The position numbers and the translations under genes are program-made. Positions 43,818 to 53,604 of a DNA stretch of 64,000 nt are shown here, one piece after another. Source of the DNA: Marisa cornuarietis (taxonomy: Eukaryota; Mollusca; Gastropoda; Architaenioglossa; Ampullariidae). The notes under the pieces are model-generated. The model saw only the letters and a program-made list of their open reading frames with translations. It was not told the DNA's origin and searched no databases. Numbering within the stretch: position 1 is the stretch's first letter; the number at the start of each line of letters is the position of its first letter. Where the stretch lies: assembly GCA_004794655.1 (NCBI GenBank), contig SMMW01000145.1:2713749-2777748 (forward strand), written 5' to 3'.

Positions 43818-43940
43818 AATTTTTTTTTTACTTTCCTGTTGTTTTATTTTTTTCATCTCTTCTGTTTTTTCTGCGCAATGAGCATTCTTCTGAATGGATA
43901 CCTGCGCATTATAAATGGACATCATCATCATCATCATCAT
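43818..43940 (+). repeat. LINE 3' tail ending in (CAT)n
   Basis: TTTTACTTTCCTGTTGTTTT..CTGCGCAATGAGCATTCTTC and GGATACCTGCGCATTATAAA then (CAT)n. It is nearly identical to 62341-62475, which is the 3' end of a CR1/L2-like element. The (CAT)n run is interrupted by the repeat element starting at 43943. Confidence 0.75.
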
Positions 43941-43942
43941 CG

Positions 43943-45131
43943 TGACGAAACTGTGGGGAGAAGGCCGAGACTAACCGCCCGAGGGGAAAGGGGGCACCGG
44001 CTCTCCTCACTCCGACTTTCACCCTGCCACACCCTCTCACTCGAGTTTCACACGTCCACGCGCAAGTACAGACCACCATCTCCGCTCACACGTGCAACCA
44101 CACTAGCAACACCATTGTACAGCACAAAAACCAAATTATTATTAATGATCACAGTAAACAAAAATTAGGTTGAAAAAAAATCTGTCAAGCTTAATGTTAA
44201 CAGGAGGGCCTGTCAAAAGGCCGGCACAAATAATAATTAATGACAAGTTCCAACTGTCAGGGTTAAAAAAAAACATACAATAGGACACAGTCCATTCCTG
44301 AACACCCCTTGAACTATCACTCCGGTACACCTCCTGGTCGTGATCACTCAGCCTCGCGCTGACCAGTAGCAAGTGTCCTTTGCTACCTGCTCTTGATCCT
44401 AGAATGCACTACATTCACCACAGTCCACAGGCACAGTTAATACCACAGCACCACTATCTCCTCGGGTGGTGCTGGTGGTTCTTTCTGCCGCTGTCCCGTC
44501 TCACTGCCCCAGGCACTGAACAACAGCGGTGATCAGTTGAACCGCAGTGATAGTCCGTTGATTTCTCTCGCAGACAGTACAAGCTGGTCCGGTGGCACAA
44601 ACTCTTCCAGTCGTTGCCTCACACCTCTCGCTGCCGGTACACAGTTGTATACTCATTCTCGTCGTGAGAGACAAACCTCCACTCTCCTTCTCTCTACAAC
44701 TCAGACCACAAGTACCAGCAAGTAGTGATCGATTTACGTCCTAATCAGAATGGGCCCTCCTTTTCTCTGACTTGCTGCATGTGCTACGTCTCTGCTGGAA
44801 ATGGAGGAACAGGCCATGACTGCACATCTACGCTAAACTATACACCCCGCTAACCACGTGACCCCCAAAACCAAATCTCCCCAGCTCTGATGCTATCGCA
44901 ATAGTACTAATAAACTACAACCAACCGCGCTATTCTCTAAACTTCATAAAACTGACCCCCTGTCCGAAGACCTAAATCACTCACATCATCACCGTGGCCT
45001 GTCAAAACATACAAATCGAACAATCGAGGATCCCCCTTTTGTTGATTGCTTGACTGACCGCTGTCCCCTATAATTATGCTACCCCGGCTTCAGCCATGTT
45101 GTTCTGGCCTTGAACCGGGCTGTTCATGACA
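43943..45131 (+). repeat. ~1.2 kb interspersed element inserted in a (CAT)n tract
   Basis: The (CAT)n tract of the preceding tail stops at CG-TGACGAAACTGTGGGGAG and resumes after GGCTGTTCATGACA (ATCATCATCATC). The inserted sequence thus starts TG and ends CA, as LTRs do, and has no clear coding capacity. A diverged relative in the same orientation is at 4250-5450. A solo LTR is one reading; a non-autonomous DNA element is another. The exact target duplication cannot be resolved in a microsatellite. Confidence 0.5.
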
Positions 45132-45714
45132 ATCATCATCATCAACATCTCAGCTGGTAACGTTTGTGGAGGAACTTGAAATTATTTTCAGAAAATCGGC
45201 ACAGTTCCTCCACAAGGACCGAGCTAGAGCTCGATTTCTGAAACGTTTTTAACAGCAATCGAGTTCGCTCATGTGTCCCTCCAGCAAATACAAACCAGGC
45301 AGTCTTGTCGCTCAATTGTTTTAAATAAACGGCTGCATTTGTCACTGAAATAAAACAATAGACACTTTTCTGCAGCGTCTGCATGGAAAAATAGAAAAAT
45401 GTTAAAACTTCGACATCTGTAAATATATGTCACCGCCGCATGACTTCAAGCTCTCATTTAACAGTGGTTGCTCTTTGTATTCTCTTTGGTTTAACTGGTC
45501 ATGGCCTTCCTAAGATGGTCAGGCGACTTCGCAACTTGCGATAACAACAGGTTCGGTAGCTGTGGTGGCCACTCGACCTTTACCCTCTACAAAAATAAAG
45601 AAATAACTCAATACAGTACTAGAGTGCTACAATCCTATTTGTCATTCTATAGATATCATGTTTGCATGCTATTTTGTGTGCATCGGTGTATGTGTTCTTA
45701 TTATTCTAGCTGTG

Positions 45715-45785
45715 TAATTACACTTTTGGTAAACACTTTAACCTTTGATGGTGGGATAAAGTGCTATATAAATTAACTTTTTATT
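45715..45785 (+). repeat. LINE/SINE 3' tail remnant
   Basis: GGTGGGATAAAGTGCTATAT then AAATTAACTTTTTATTATAA resembles the tails at 40940-41060 and 46540-46605. Nothing else is recognised in 45.4-46.1 kb. Confidence 0.4.
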
Positions 45786-46137
45786 ATAAGTCATTTGTGA
45801 ATTGCTGTGTACTTAATTTATAAACCAACATGAATTTACCTGTCTACAAAATGCTGCCCTGTTCTACCCTTGTGGGTATTTTTCTTGAAAAGAGAGGGAC
45901 CTGAAAATACATATCAGAAAAACAGTTCAATGTGGTTATGTTTTGTCTCGTCTTCACATTAAGACCTGTTTCTGAGTTGGAATAAAGAGACGTGTGCACT
46001 AATTGAATAAATTAAGCTCAGCTTAAAGGTCTTAAACTGTTCACAAATAAACTTTTTAGTTGTTGGTCTCTATTACATGTATTCACAAAACTTACTGCTC
46101 CTGGGGATGAGAAAAATAATAGAAAGCTGCTGCTGCT

Positions 46138-46390
46138 AGGGCACGCAGATGCATGTGTGTGTGTGTGTGTGAATGAATAATAAAAAGGCTGTTGTTGCCA
46201 GGGAGTCTGTGTGTGTGTTTGTGTGAATAATAGAAGATTGTTGTTGCCAGTGTGTGTGTTTGTGTGTGAATAATAAAAAGGCTGTTGTTGCCAGGGAGTC
46301 TGTGTGTGTGTTTGTGTGAATAATAGAAGATTGTTGTTGCCAGTGTGTGTGTTTGTGTGTGAATAACAATTAAGACTGCTGTTGCCAGGT
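46138..46390 (+). repeat. ~108-bp tandem repeat with (GT)n
   Basis: Two and a half copies of GAATAATAAAAAGGCTGTTG, TTGCCAGGGAGTCTGTGTGT, GAATAATAGAAGATTGTTGT and TGCCAGTGTGTGTGTTTGTG. It opens NTHTGNNNLL-type frames on the minus strand. Confidence 0.85.
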
Positions 46391-46534
46391 ATGGCCATAG
46401 TTGGTTTTCTTTAGATACTCCAGTTTCTAACCCTGTGTGTGTTTATTTAAAGGTACATTATGTGTGTGTGTGTGTGTGTGTTTTCATGTAAAGGCACATT
46501 TGATGCCTGCTCTGAAAAGGTGTGTGTTCATGTA

Positions 46535-46605
46535 CCTGTATGTAACGTGCTTTGAGCCTAGCTTTGGTGGTAGAGCTAAAGTGCTTTACAAATGTATAGT
46601 GTAAG
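46535..46605 (+). repeat. LINE/SINE 3' tail remnant
   Basis: TAACGTGCTTTGAGCCTAGC..TAGAGCTAAAGTGCTTTACAAATG: the 'CGCTTTGAG...GCTTTACAAAT' tail form of L2-like elements. Confidence 0.45.
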
Positions 46606-47147
46606 TGATGTTTCATTGTAACAGACATCTTGGATTAGAATGTTAACATCTACATTGCATGAAATTAAGGATGTTTAAAATGATACTTATGTTTTACTGC
46701 CTTCATTGATATTCAATATAATACAGTGCCCATTAATCCTAACTCTGAAATTTAGTTACTGAATTAAAGGAAGCTGTAAATAGACTGCGTAGAAGATCTT
46801 TTTCTGTTACTGAACAAATGGCTGCTGAGTGCGAAGTCTTGGAAAAGTCCATCAGCATCCTTCTCTACTGACTCTTTAAATGAACTATTTTTGATTTACT
46901 TCCCCTTACACATACCTGATAATCAGAAATTTCTTTTCTAAGATTTGGCTGGTGTAAAACATTCAGCTGTTATTAGATGCCATAGAATGGCTTCTTTGGG
47001 CGTAACTTGTGGCTGCCTGTCTGACAAGAAAGGTACTATAGGCCACAGGCTCCAATCAGCAAAATGGCGTGCATGCACACTTGTTCACACGGACAGAACA
47101 AAGATTTATTTTCAATGAACAAATAATACTTAGAAATGTATACTTAC

Positions 47148-47282
47148 AGATTCTAATGATGTGCTCTCTGCAGAAGCAAGAAAAGATTATTAAGAAAAGA
47201 ATGGTGATTCCAATGACAGCAACAATGAGGAGGGCTATCTCTGTTTGGGTCAACTTGTTTGCAGAGCTTTCACTGATGTTAG
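47148..47282 (-). CDS. Candidate transmembrane exon of a minus-strand gene
   Basis: 135 nt between acceptor ATGTCTTTACAG and donor GTAAGT, phase 1 at both ends. It encodes ANISESSANKLTQTEIALLI then VAVIGITILFLIIFSCFCRE and HIIRI: a short Ser/Asn-rich ectodomain, one strong hydrophobic helix and a basic stop-transfer. The upstream exon (ending 47794) finishes in phase 1 and joins perfectly. I recognise no family. The exon looks genuine because composition, helix, splice sites and phase all agree. Confidence 0.55.
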
Positions 47283-47793
47283 CTGTAAAGACATGCGTGC
47301 GTGCACACACGAACAAATCAGAGTTCTTTTTATAGAAAAGTACCAGTTGACACCATTTACTCCAACCAACAAATGTCTTCAGCTTTGTCACACTTAGGAA
47401 GGAGCACTGATCAGTGTCAAAATATTTTATAAACACTATGAAAACTACATGCACAATACCATATAAAGATTGCAAAGTTATTATCACCAGTCAGACACGG
47501 AAGGAAACAAATAATTAAGAAATCGTAGTGAGGTATGGTCGCTGCCTAACTATGCTGTTGATATTGACATAAGAAAAAGTAGCAACTGGCGTGCATACTC
47601 ATTTTAGCTATCCAAATTACGACGAAGAGTAGTTATGAAGGTTCTTCTGGAACTCTCCAAAACCCGATGAAGAGCAATAGCAAAAGCTGATGCAGAAAAA
47701 GGTATTCTTCTTTAACTATCCAAAAGCCGATGCAGAGCTTGGTATTATTTTTCCTAAAAGCAGAAATGTCGACCGCCTACGTACATTAGTTAC

Positions 47794-48007
47794 CTCGTGT
47801 CAACAACTTGGCCATTCTCCCGTTTCCAGGGAATGGAGATAACTCTCTAACCTTGTTTACATTAAACATGTAGGTGAGCACAGAAGAAAGTAAGAAACAG
47901 AAGGCAATGTCTGCAGTTTCGCTCGGTCTCGACACACACGTACACTTCACAGATCTACACACGCGCACAAGAAAGACTTGAGTGAACAACAAATGAAGAG
48001 CACACAA
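47794..48007 (-). CDS. Candidate first coding exon of the same minus-strand gene
   Basis: An open frame from ATG 48007 (MCALHLLFTQVFLVRVCRSV, a possible signal sequence) to a donor after ACACGAG at 47794 (GTAACT). A second ATG lies near the end (MAKLLTRG), so the true start is uncertain and the upstream part may be 5' UTR. The phase joins the membrane exon at 47282. A GC-rich patch at 48000-48060 could be its promoter. Confidence 0.4.
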
Positions 48008-48699
48008 AGTGTAAACAAGTAAGTCGAGCAGACGACGAGAGCTCTCGCGATAACGAAGGTGTAAAAAACCCTTTATGGTCTGCGATCAGCCACATGTATA
48101 TAACAGCCACTGCTTACGATTTTCGAATCTTTACGTTAGAATACATAGGTAATATGACATTATATTCGCAGTTTATTTTCTCTTTTATAACCTAGTCCGT
48201 GCTAAGCAGCACTGAATATAAAGGTTTTATATATTAGGTACAGTCAACAATTTATCGACCCGTGACACCGGCATGTGAAAAGCAAAGCCGAAACTTCTCT
48301 TTCGGAAATACGCCACCTTTTACTTTCTTAATAAATCAGCCGCTGTAATTCATCGGGCAGATTCTCCAATCGCACATGTAACTAGTGTATTTCTAACTTA
48401 TGCCGCCTACTCGATCCTCCACTTGACCACTGTCGTCTACTCGGCATATGTCGTCTGCTCACTCCACTCAACTGGCCAAATGTACGTAATAACCTAAGCC
48501 TTAACGGCTTAACCTCAACCCTAAACCTTACTCTATCACTAACCCTAACGCCAAACCCATAAAACCTAACAATTTCTCTATCATTAAAGGCAGTTCATAA
48601 ATCACACACAACACCAAGCCACGCTCAACCATGCTCCCCTCTCAAAAATGGATCATATACCCGCTCTCCCCTCTGACAAAATAGTGTGTATATACAGAC

Positions 48700-48790
48700 T
48701 GATATAATAATAATAATGATTTCTATAGCACCTTTCTCTACCCTTAAGATGAACTCAAAGTGCTTTACACAAAGACCACCACACATACAT
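48700..48790 (-). repeat. LINE/SINE 3' tail remnant with (ATT)n, minus strand
   Basis: ATAATAATAATAATGATTTC then TATAGCACCTTTCTCTACCC and CTCAAAGTGCTTTACACAAA is the complement of the (GCTTTGAG...GCTATAAAT..ATTn) tail. Confidence 0.6.
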
Positions 48791-49103
48791 GATAAATGCT
48801 AGCGGCCTACAGTCGTCAATTCTGGAATCGAGGACGTATACGAGGACAAGTGTTTTCCTATTGTTCAGGCTGATCATGATAACTTACACATTGAACACAT
48901 CGCTATTATTTTGTTATGAGGCCACCCACCAATGACATGGATGTGCTTACAGTTTCATGGGTTAGTTTTAGACTCATTGAAACATAGCCGAATTCTTGTA
49001 GTACGATCATCAGGTTAGTTTTACAATCACCATAAAAGCCAGATTCTGTTCAAGAATTTCTGGATTGAACCACAGGAGGCAATCAACAGCATGTTGGGGG
49101 TAG

Positions 49104-49710
49104 TCATAGTCTCTTCACTTCAACCATTGCAGTTCCATTGGACACGTTTCTGGTAGCGGCTTTAATCAAATCAACGTCTGTTGTCTCCCGTTGAAAACAC
49201 ATCGTCATTAAATTATCCGGAAAGCAGTTTCTGATCAAGTCCAGCAGAGCGTCCAGCGGTTTGGTGTTCTTAGAGGCGCCACTGCGTGGAATATTGGTGT
49301 TAATGTCACGTGGGTCTCCGGGATGGATGGACAGGACAAGGATGATGTCAAGAATGAGGGCTGACAGCGTTGTGGTCATGTAGTAGATCATGGCGCCCAG
49401 CCCCAGTTTACCGCAAGCTTTCTTATCCAGCGTGGCCATCGCCGTCACCAGGCTGGACAGGATCAAGGGCAGGATGAGCAGCTTGAGCATGTTGAGCAAC
49501 AAATCACCAGGAAACCTTAGATAGAAGATCGTGCGCTTGTCATTAGGAGTTCAAGGTCCTGGGAGGTATTTTAGTCCCAAAACCAAAGATTACACCTAAG
49601 ACGAGAAAGAGGATAAACACCAAAGTCTTTGATGAACATTTTCCTTCTTTCTCGCTTGCTTTCTGTCGCTTGTGCATTTGGAGAATCTGCTGATACGGGC
49701 GACATTTCTT
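49104..49710 (-). pseudogene. SLC1 (excitatory amino acid transporter)-like N-terminal fragment, broken
   Basis: The minus-strand frame 49104-49502 encodes LLLNMLKLLILPLILSSLVT, AMATLDKKACGKLGLGAMIY and LVLSIHPGDP, the TM2-TM3 region of SLC1 glutamate transporters (MLKMLILPLIVSSL, MAALDSKASGKMG, IHPG). Upstream pieces in other frames give the N-terminus (MSPVSADSPNAQ, RRKMFIKDF), a first helix (VFILFLVLGVIFGFG) and NDKRTIFYLRFPGD. At least two frameshifts separate them, and a TGA follows VEVKRL. No later SLC1 exons occur before the next gene. It has no visible introns, so it may be a retrocopy or partial duplication. Sequencing error in a real first exon is the alternative. Confidence 0.7.
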
Positions 49711-49739
49711 GTCTGTTCAATAGAGTCCTCCCTAGATTA

Positions 49740-50150
49740 TGTGTTTATTGATGTGTTTGTGGATCATGCCATGTAATCTGTAGATTAGTGTTTGGAATGT
49801 TGTCTCCCTTGTATCTCCGAGTAGATTATTTATTTGCCGTCAGAAGAGAAGTAGATGTAGATCAAGCAATAGATCTGGAACATGATTCATGAACCTGAAT
49901 GATATATAGGTACATGATGCTTACTACACGAAGAAATCAAGCACAAGAAAGTGAAGATTTTAATTGTGCGTTCATCTATTTTCTACATTTGTTTCCATTT
50001 TGATTATTTCCCTTACAAACACGTTAAACAAAATTGTAAAGATATCTTAAATAATTATAATTTATAAAAAAAAACTGTTTTCATAATCACATGTCAAACT
50101 CTGGAGGCTAGTCAGGCCACCAACACTCATCGAATTCTAGCTCTTTAGTG
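49740..50150. other. A/T-rich spacer, no gene seen
   Basis: No recognisable coding frame, repeat or RNA gene. Confidence 0.5.
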
Positions 50151-50269
50151 TCGGGGTTGAGACCAGTCTAATTTTTTTGTTCTAACCGCACCTCCCGCGT
50201 TGCGTTCAGTTTTACATCGACTACACGTGCACTTGCACTGAGCCTATGGGGCGCCAAGAGGGGAATTTT

Positions 50270-50690
50270 CTCTACTTTCTCTCTCTAGCTAGAGAACATT
50301 ATGTAACTACAGAATGAGTTCTGTACCTACACAATGCATTCTATAAGTAGAGACGAATGAGTTCGATCTGTACGTACAGAATGAGTTCTGTAACTCCAGA
50401 ATGCATTCTCTAGCTAGAGAGAGAGAGAGAAAAAAAAACTCGGTAAAACCAATTAATTATTTCATTTATATTATACTTAGAAGTTCCTAGCCAATTCATG
50501 TTATATATACAATTCCATTCTGTAGCTACAGAAAGAGTTCTCTGACTACAGAGAGATATTTCTCTACGTACAGAAAGATATATGTCTCTAGCTACAGAAA
50601 GATATATGTCTCTAGCTACAGAAAGATATATGTCTCTAGCTACAGAGAAAATTTCTCTAGCTACAAAATGATGTCTGTACCGAACGAGGC
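50270..50690. repeat. Array of near-palindromic CTAGCTAC / GTACAGAA units
   Basis: Short inverted-symmetric units recur: TCTCTAGCTAGAGA, TCTGTACGTACAGA, TCTGTAGCTACAGA, TCTCTACGTACAGA and four TCTCTAGCTACAGA, the last ones in a 26-bp period with AAGATATATG between them. In the left half units are joined by ATGAGTTCTGTA / ATGCATTCT. An (GA)n and A-run split the block near 50410-50440. Each unit could fold on itself. No coding potential. Confidence 0.8.
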
Positions 50691-50694
50691 TGGC

Positions 50695-50745
50695 TCATTT
50701 GCATATGGGTCAAGAATGTCAAAGACCAACCAATCAGAGCCTTCT
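50695..50745 (-). promoter_or_regulatory. Isolated octamer plus CCAAT module
   Basis: CTCATTTGCATATGGG and AACCAATCAGAGCC, 20 bp apart, are an octamer (ATTTGCAT) and a CCAAT box. The latter is the complement of the GGCTCTGATTGGTT form seen in the array at 52245-53115, so this is a single module in the opposite orientation. Confidence 0.5.
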
Positions 50746-51310
50746 GTCTAGGGCGTTTCGAGTCGTTTCTAAGGTTTTCTGTGCTTCTTTATAGGGTATT
50801 TAAAGTTAATTCTGAGGTTTTCTGTGTTTCTTCCTGAGTCAAATACAACACATTTCTAATTTTAAAGACTTTTAGGCCTTCACTCTATTTAGATAATTAG
50901 TTTAAAGTGCACACCACAATTTTAGAATGTTTAAAACAAAAACTGCTTTAAGTAAGATACAGTTGTTTAAATCTGACTGTCCGTCCTGTCAGTACAATTT
51001 TTTGTATGTTTTTCTGCAATGCATCAAAATGGCTAAGAAGAGATTTTGCTTCTATAGAACAGTTTTAAGGTTTAAAAACGTGTTATGCAACTGGCCCCTG
51101 GAGCATTAATTTATAGTCGTTTCTAAGGTTTTCTGTGTTACTTTCTAGAGCGTTTGAGGCGTTTATGAGGTTTTCCGTGCTTCTTTTTAGGGTATTTAAA
51201 GCTGATTCTGAGGTTTTCTGTGCTTCTGTCTAGGGCGTTTCGAGTCGTTTCTGAGGTTTTCTGTGCTTCTTTCTAGAGCGTTTCGAGTCGTTTCTCAGGT
51301 ATTTTGTGTT
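50738..51310 (+). repeat. 43-bp tandem repeat, split by a 260-bp insert
   Basis: About seven copies of a 43-bp unit containing CTTCTGTCTAGGGCGTTTCG and AGTCGTTTCTGAGGTTTTCT. Two copies precede and five follow an unrelated A/T-rich segment (about 50850-51110) that has no recognisable ends. Confidence 0.85.
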
Positions 51311-51442
51311 TCTAACCCTGGCGACAGTCTAACGAACTGACGATTTGACGATTGAAGTTTGAAGGTGAAGTTGAAATCTGAGGTGAAACTCGACGTTGAT
51401 ACATTAAGTAGAAATCTCGCGCTGAGATTCGATACCTGTATG

Positions 51443-51482
51443 GAAAGTTTCTAGAGGCTTCGAGAAACCTCCAGAAACTTTC
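51443..51482. promoter_or_regulatory. Heat-shock-element-like array
   Basis: Core triplets fall every five bases in alternating direction: TTC 51449, GAG 51454, TTC 51459, GAA 51464, CTC 51469, GAA 51474, then TTTC at 51479-51482. This is the nTTCnnGAAnnTTCnnGAA pattern bound by heat-shock factor trimers, with two one-base departures. No heat-shock gene follows in the window on either strand. It may belong to a transposable or repeat unit, since it lies between two repeat arrays. Confidence 0.65.
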
Positions 51483-52244
51483 GCGATCTGCGGGGCTCAG
51501 CGTCCGCGCGATGTTACACACCCAAAAAATGTGCAGCGCGCTATACAAAGAACGTGCATGGTGTCTGCACACCGTGGGAAATAGCCCTGGCCCTATTCAT
51601 CCGAGAAAGAGAGATAGAGACATAAAAAGCGGGCAGAAAGGGACGCAGGTGTACTGTGTAATTAGCAATCGTAAAACTGGCCCGTCCACCCTGGTCAGGG
51701 GACGTGACTTCCACCCCCCCTTCCCCACTCCTATCCCAGCCAGTGTCGAGCGAGCGATGCGACTGGCGACAAGTTCATCTATGAATAAACGTTTGTGTAA
51801 ATCACACCCCTTTGAAGAGACCTTCATCCCAACATAACCAGCTGGCATTTTGCTTGCAGATGTAGAAAGTCTCTGAATGACTGCTGAATCACACTAATCT
51901 TTTTCTTTCTACTTGTCCCCTAAAGATAACACATTCGCAGCTTTTTATATTAAGTCCAGATGTTATATACTCTGAACCCAAAGTGCAGATGAGGAGCTTA
52001 AAACTATTTTAACATGATTATTAAATCACAGCCCGCCATCTCTATGACAAACCTACAGATACATGACTCCAGATATAATTACCTTCACTTGACCGGTGCA
52101 CCGTTGGTGGTTCCCACCTAAACTTGCTCAATGTGGAAAATACGTTTTCTACAGACTTCAAGGATCTTAGTAGTTTAAACCTATAATATTTATTCTTCTG
52201 TTATTGCCCTTGCTTAACCTGGGTGATCCCCGATGACCGATGTG

Positions 52245-53115
52245 TTGGGCGGAAGGAGGCCAAAGGGGGTGTGTTAATGCAAATTTCTGTGTCGTGGATC
52301 AATAAAAGCTCTCTGATTGGCTAAAATTCGGGGGAAGTAGGCCAAAGGGGGCGTGTTTATGCAAATTTCTTTCTCCTGCATGCATTAAAGCTCTCTGATT
52401 GGCTAAAATTGGGCGGAAGGAGGCCATAGGGGGGTGTTTATGCAAATTTCTGTGTCATGGATCCACTAGAGCTCTCTGATTGGCTGTAATTGGGCGAAAG
52501 GAGGCCAAAGGGGGCGTGTTTATGCAAGTTTTTATGTAATGCATACATTAAAGCCTTAAAGCCCTCTCTGATTGGCTGAAATTGGGCGGAAGTAGGCCAA
52601 AGAAGGCCTGCTTATGCAAATTTCTGTGTCACGCATTCATTAAAGCTCTCTGATTGGCTGAAAATGGGCGGAAGGAGGCCAAAGGGGGCGTGTTTATGCA
52701 AATTTCTTTGTCATGCATACATTAAAGCTCTCTGATTGGCTGAAAACGGTGGAAGGAGGCCAAAGGGGGCGTTTTTAATCAAATTTCTATGTCAGGCATA
52801 CATTAAAGCCTTAAAGCCCTTTCTGATTGGCTGAAATTGGGCGGAAGGAAGCCAAAGTGGGCGTGTTTATGCAAATTTCTGTGTCATGCATACATTAAAG
52901 CCTTAAAGCCCTCTCTGATTGGCTGTAATTGGGCGGAAGTAGGCCAAAGGGGGCGTGTTTATGCAAATTTCTTCCTCCTGCATGCGTTAAAGCTCTCTGA
53001 TTGGCTGAAATTCGGCGGTAGGAGGACAGAGTGGGCGTGTTTATGCAAATTTCTGTGTCATGCATACATTAAAGCCTTAAAGCCCTCTCTGATTGGCTGA
53101 AATTCGGCAAAAGAG
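52245..53115 (+). repeat. Ten-copy tandem array of CCAAT + GC-box + octamer modules
   Basis: Units of about 80 or 95 bp, each with CTCTCTGATTGGCTGAAATT (inverted CCAAT box), GGGCGGAAGGAGGCCAAAGG, GGGCGTGTTTATGCAAATTT (GC-rich box and octamer ATGCAAAT) and CTGTGTCATGCATACATTAA. The longer units carry an extra GCCTTAAAGCCC. All ten CCAAT cores are intact and eight of ten octamers are. The combination is that of histone and snRNA-type promoters, but no such gene is visible. Frames across it are repeat by-products. Confidence 0.9.
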
Positions 53116-53604
53116 TTGAATATTATGTGTTCTGTAACAAAGAATACCTTCTCTGGTCCTCAGCCAAATATATACACTTTGCCAAACATATATTCTGTAC
53201 CAAAGAAGTGTACAATATAACAAATAAAATGTAGGTCTGTATAATCTTGTTGCTTTCTGCTACTAAATATAAATATGCTTAAATGTATAATAAATAAACT
53301 CCTTGATAACAGGAATATATAATAATCTGATGCATTTTGTGCTGTAGTTTACTAGCGATAAGACTGGTAAATATAGTTCTGTTCTTGAAAAGAATGGAAA
53401 ACACAGCTTTCCTTCACCTTGATTCCACTAGCCAGAAAACAACAAATGTACAAACAATGAACACAGCTTTCTTTCACCGATATCCCATCAAAGTAAATAA
53501 GTCCAGAAGTCAGCATGTTAATAAGTTCAGTTTGTGAGTAAAACAGACTGCTTTTGATGTCTTCATTTGTAATGCCATTGTCACAGCATGGCACAGAATC
53601 TAAT

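Noticed and set aside
43839..44168. 109-codon plus frame with a His run
   Set aside because: It spans a LINE tail, a (CAT)n tract and the start of an inserted repeat, so it is a composite without biological meaning.
45142..45384. 80-codon minus frame (NAAVYLKQLSDKTAWFVFAG)
   Set aside because: Looks somewhat protein-like but I recognise no family and see no clear exon borders, so I did not call a gene.
51312..51848. Frames overlapping the heat-shock element and its downstream flank
   Set aside because: Composition is driven by GC-rich non-coding sequence; the HSE itself would be coding, and frames on both strands conflict. No family resemblance.
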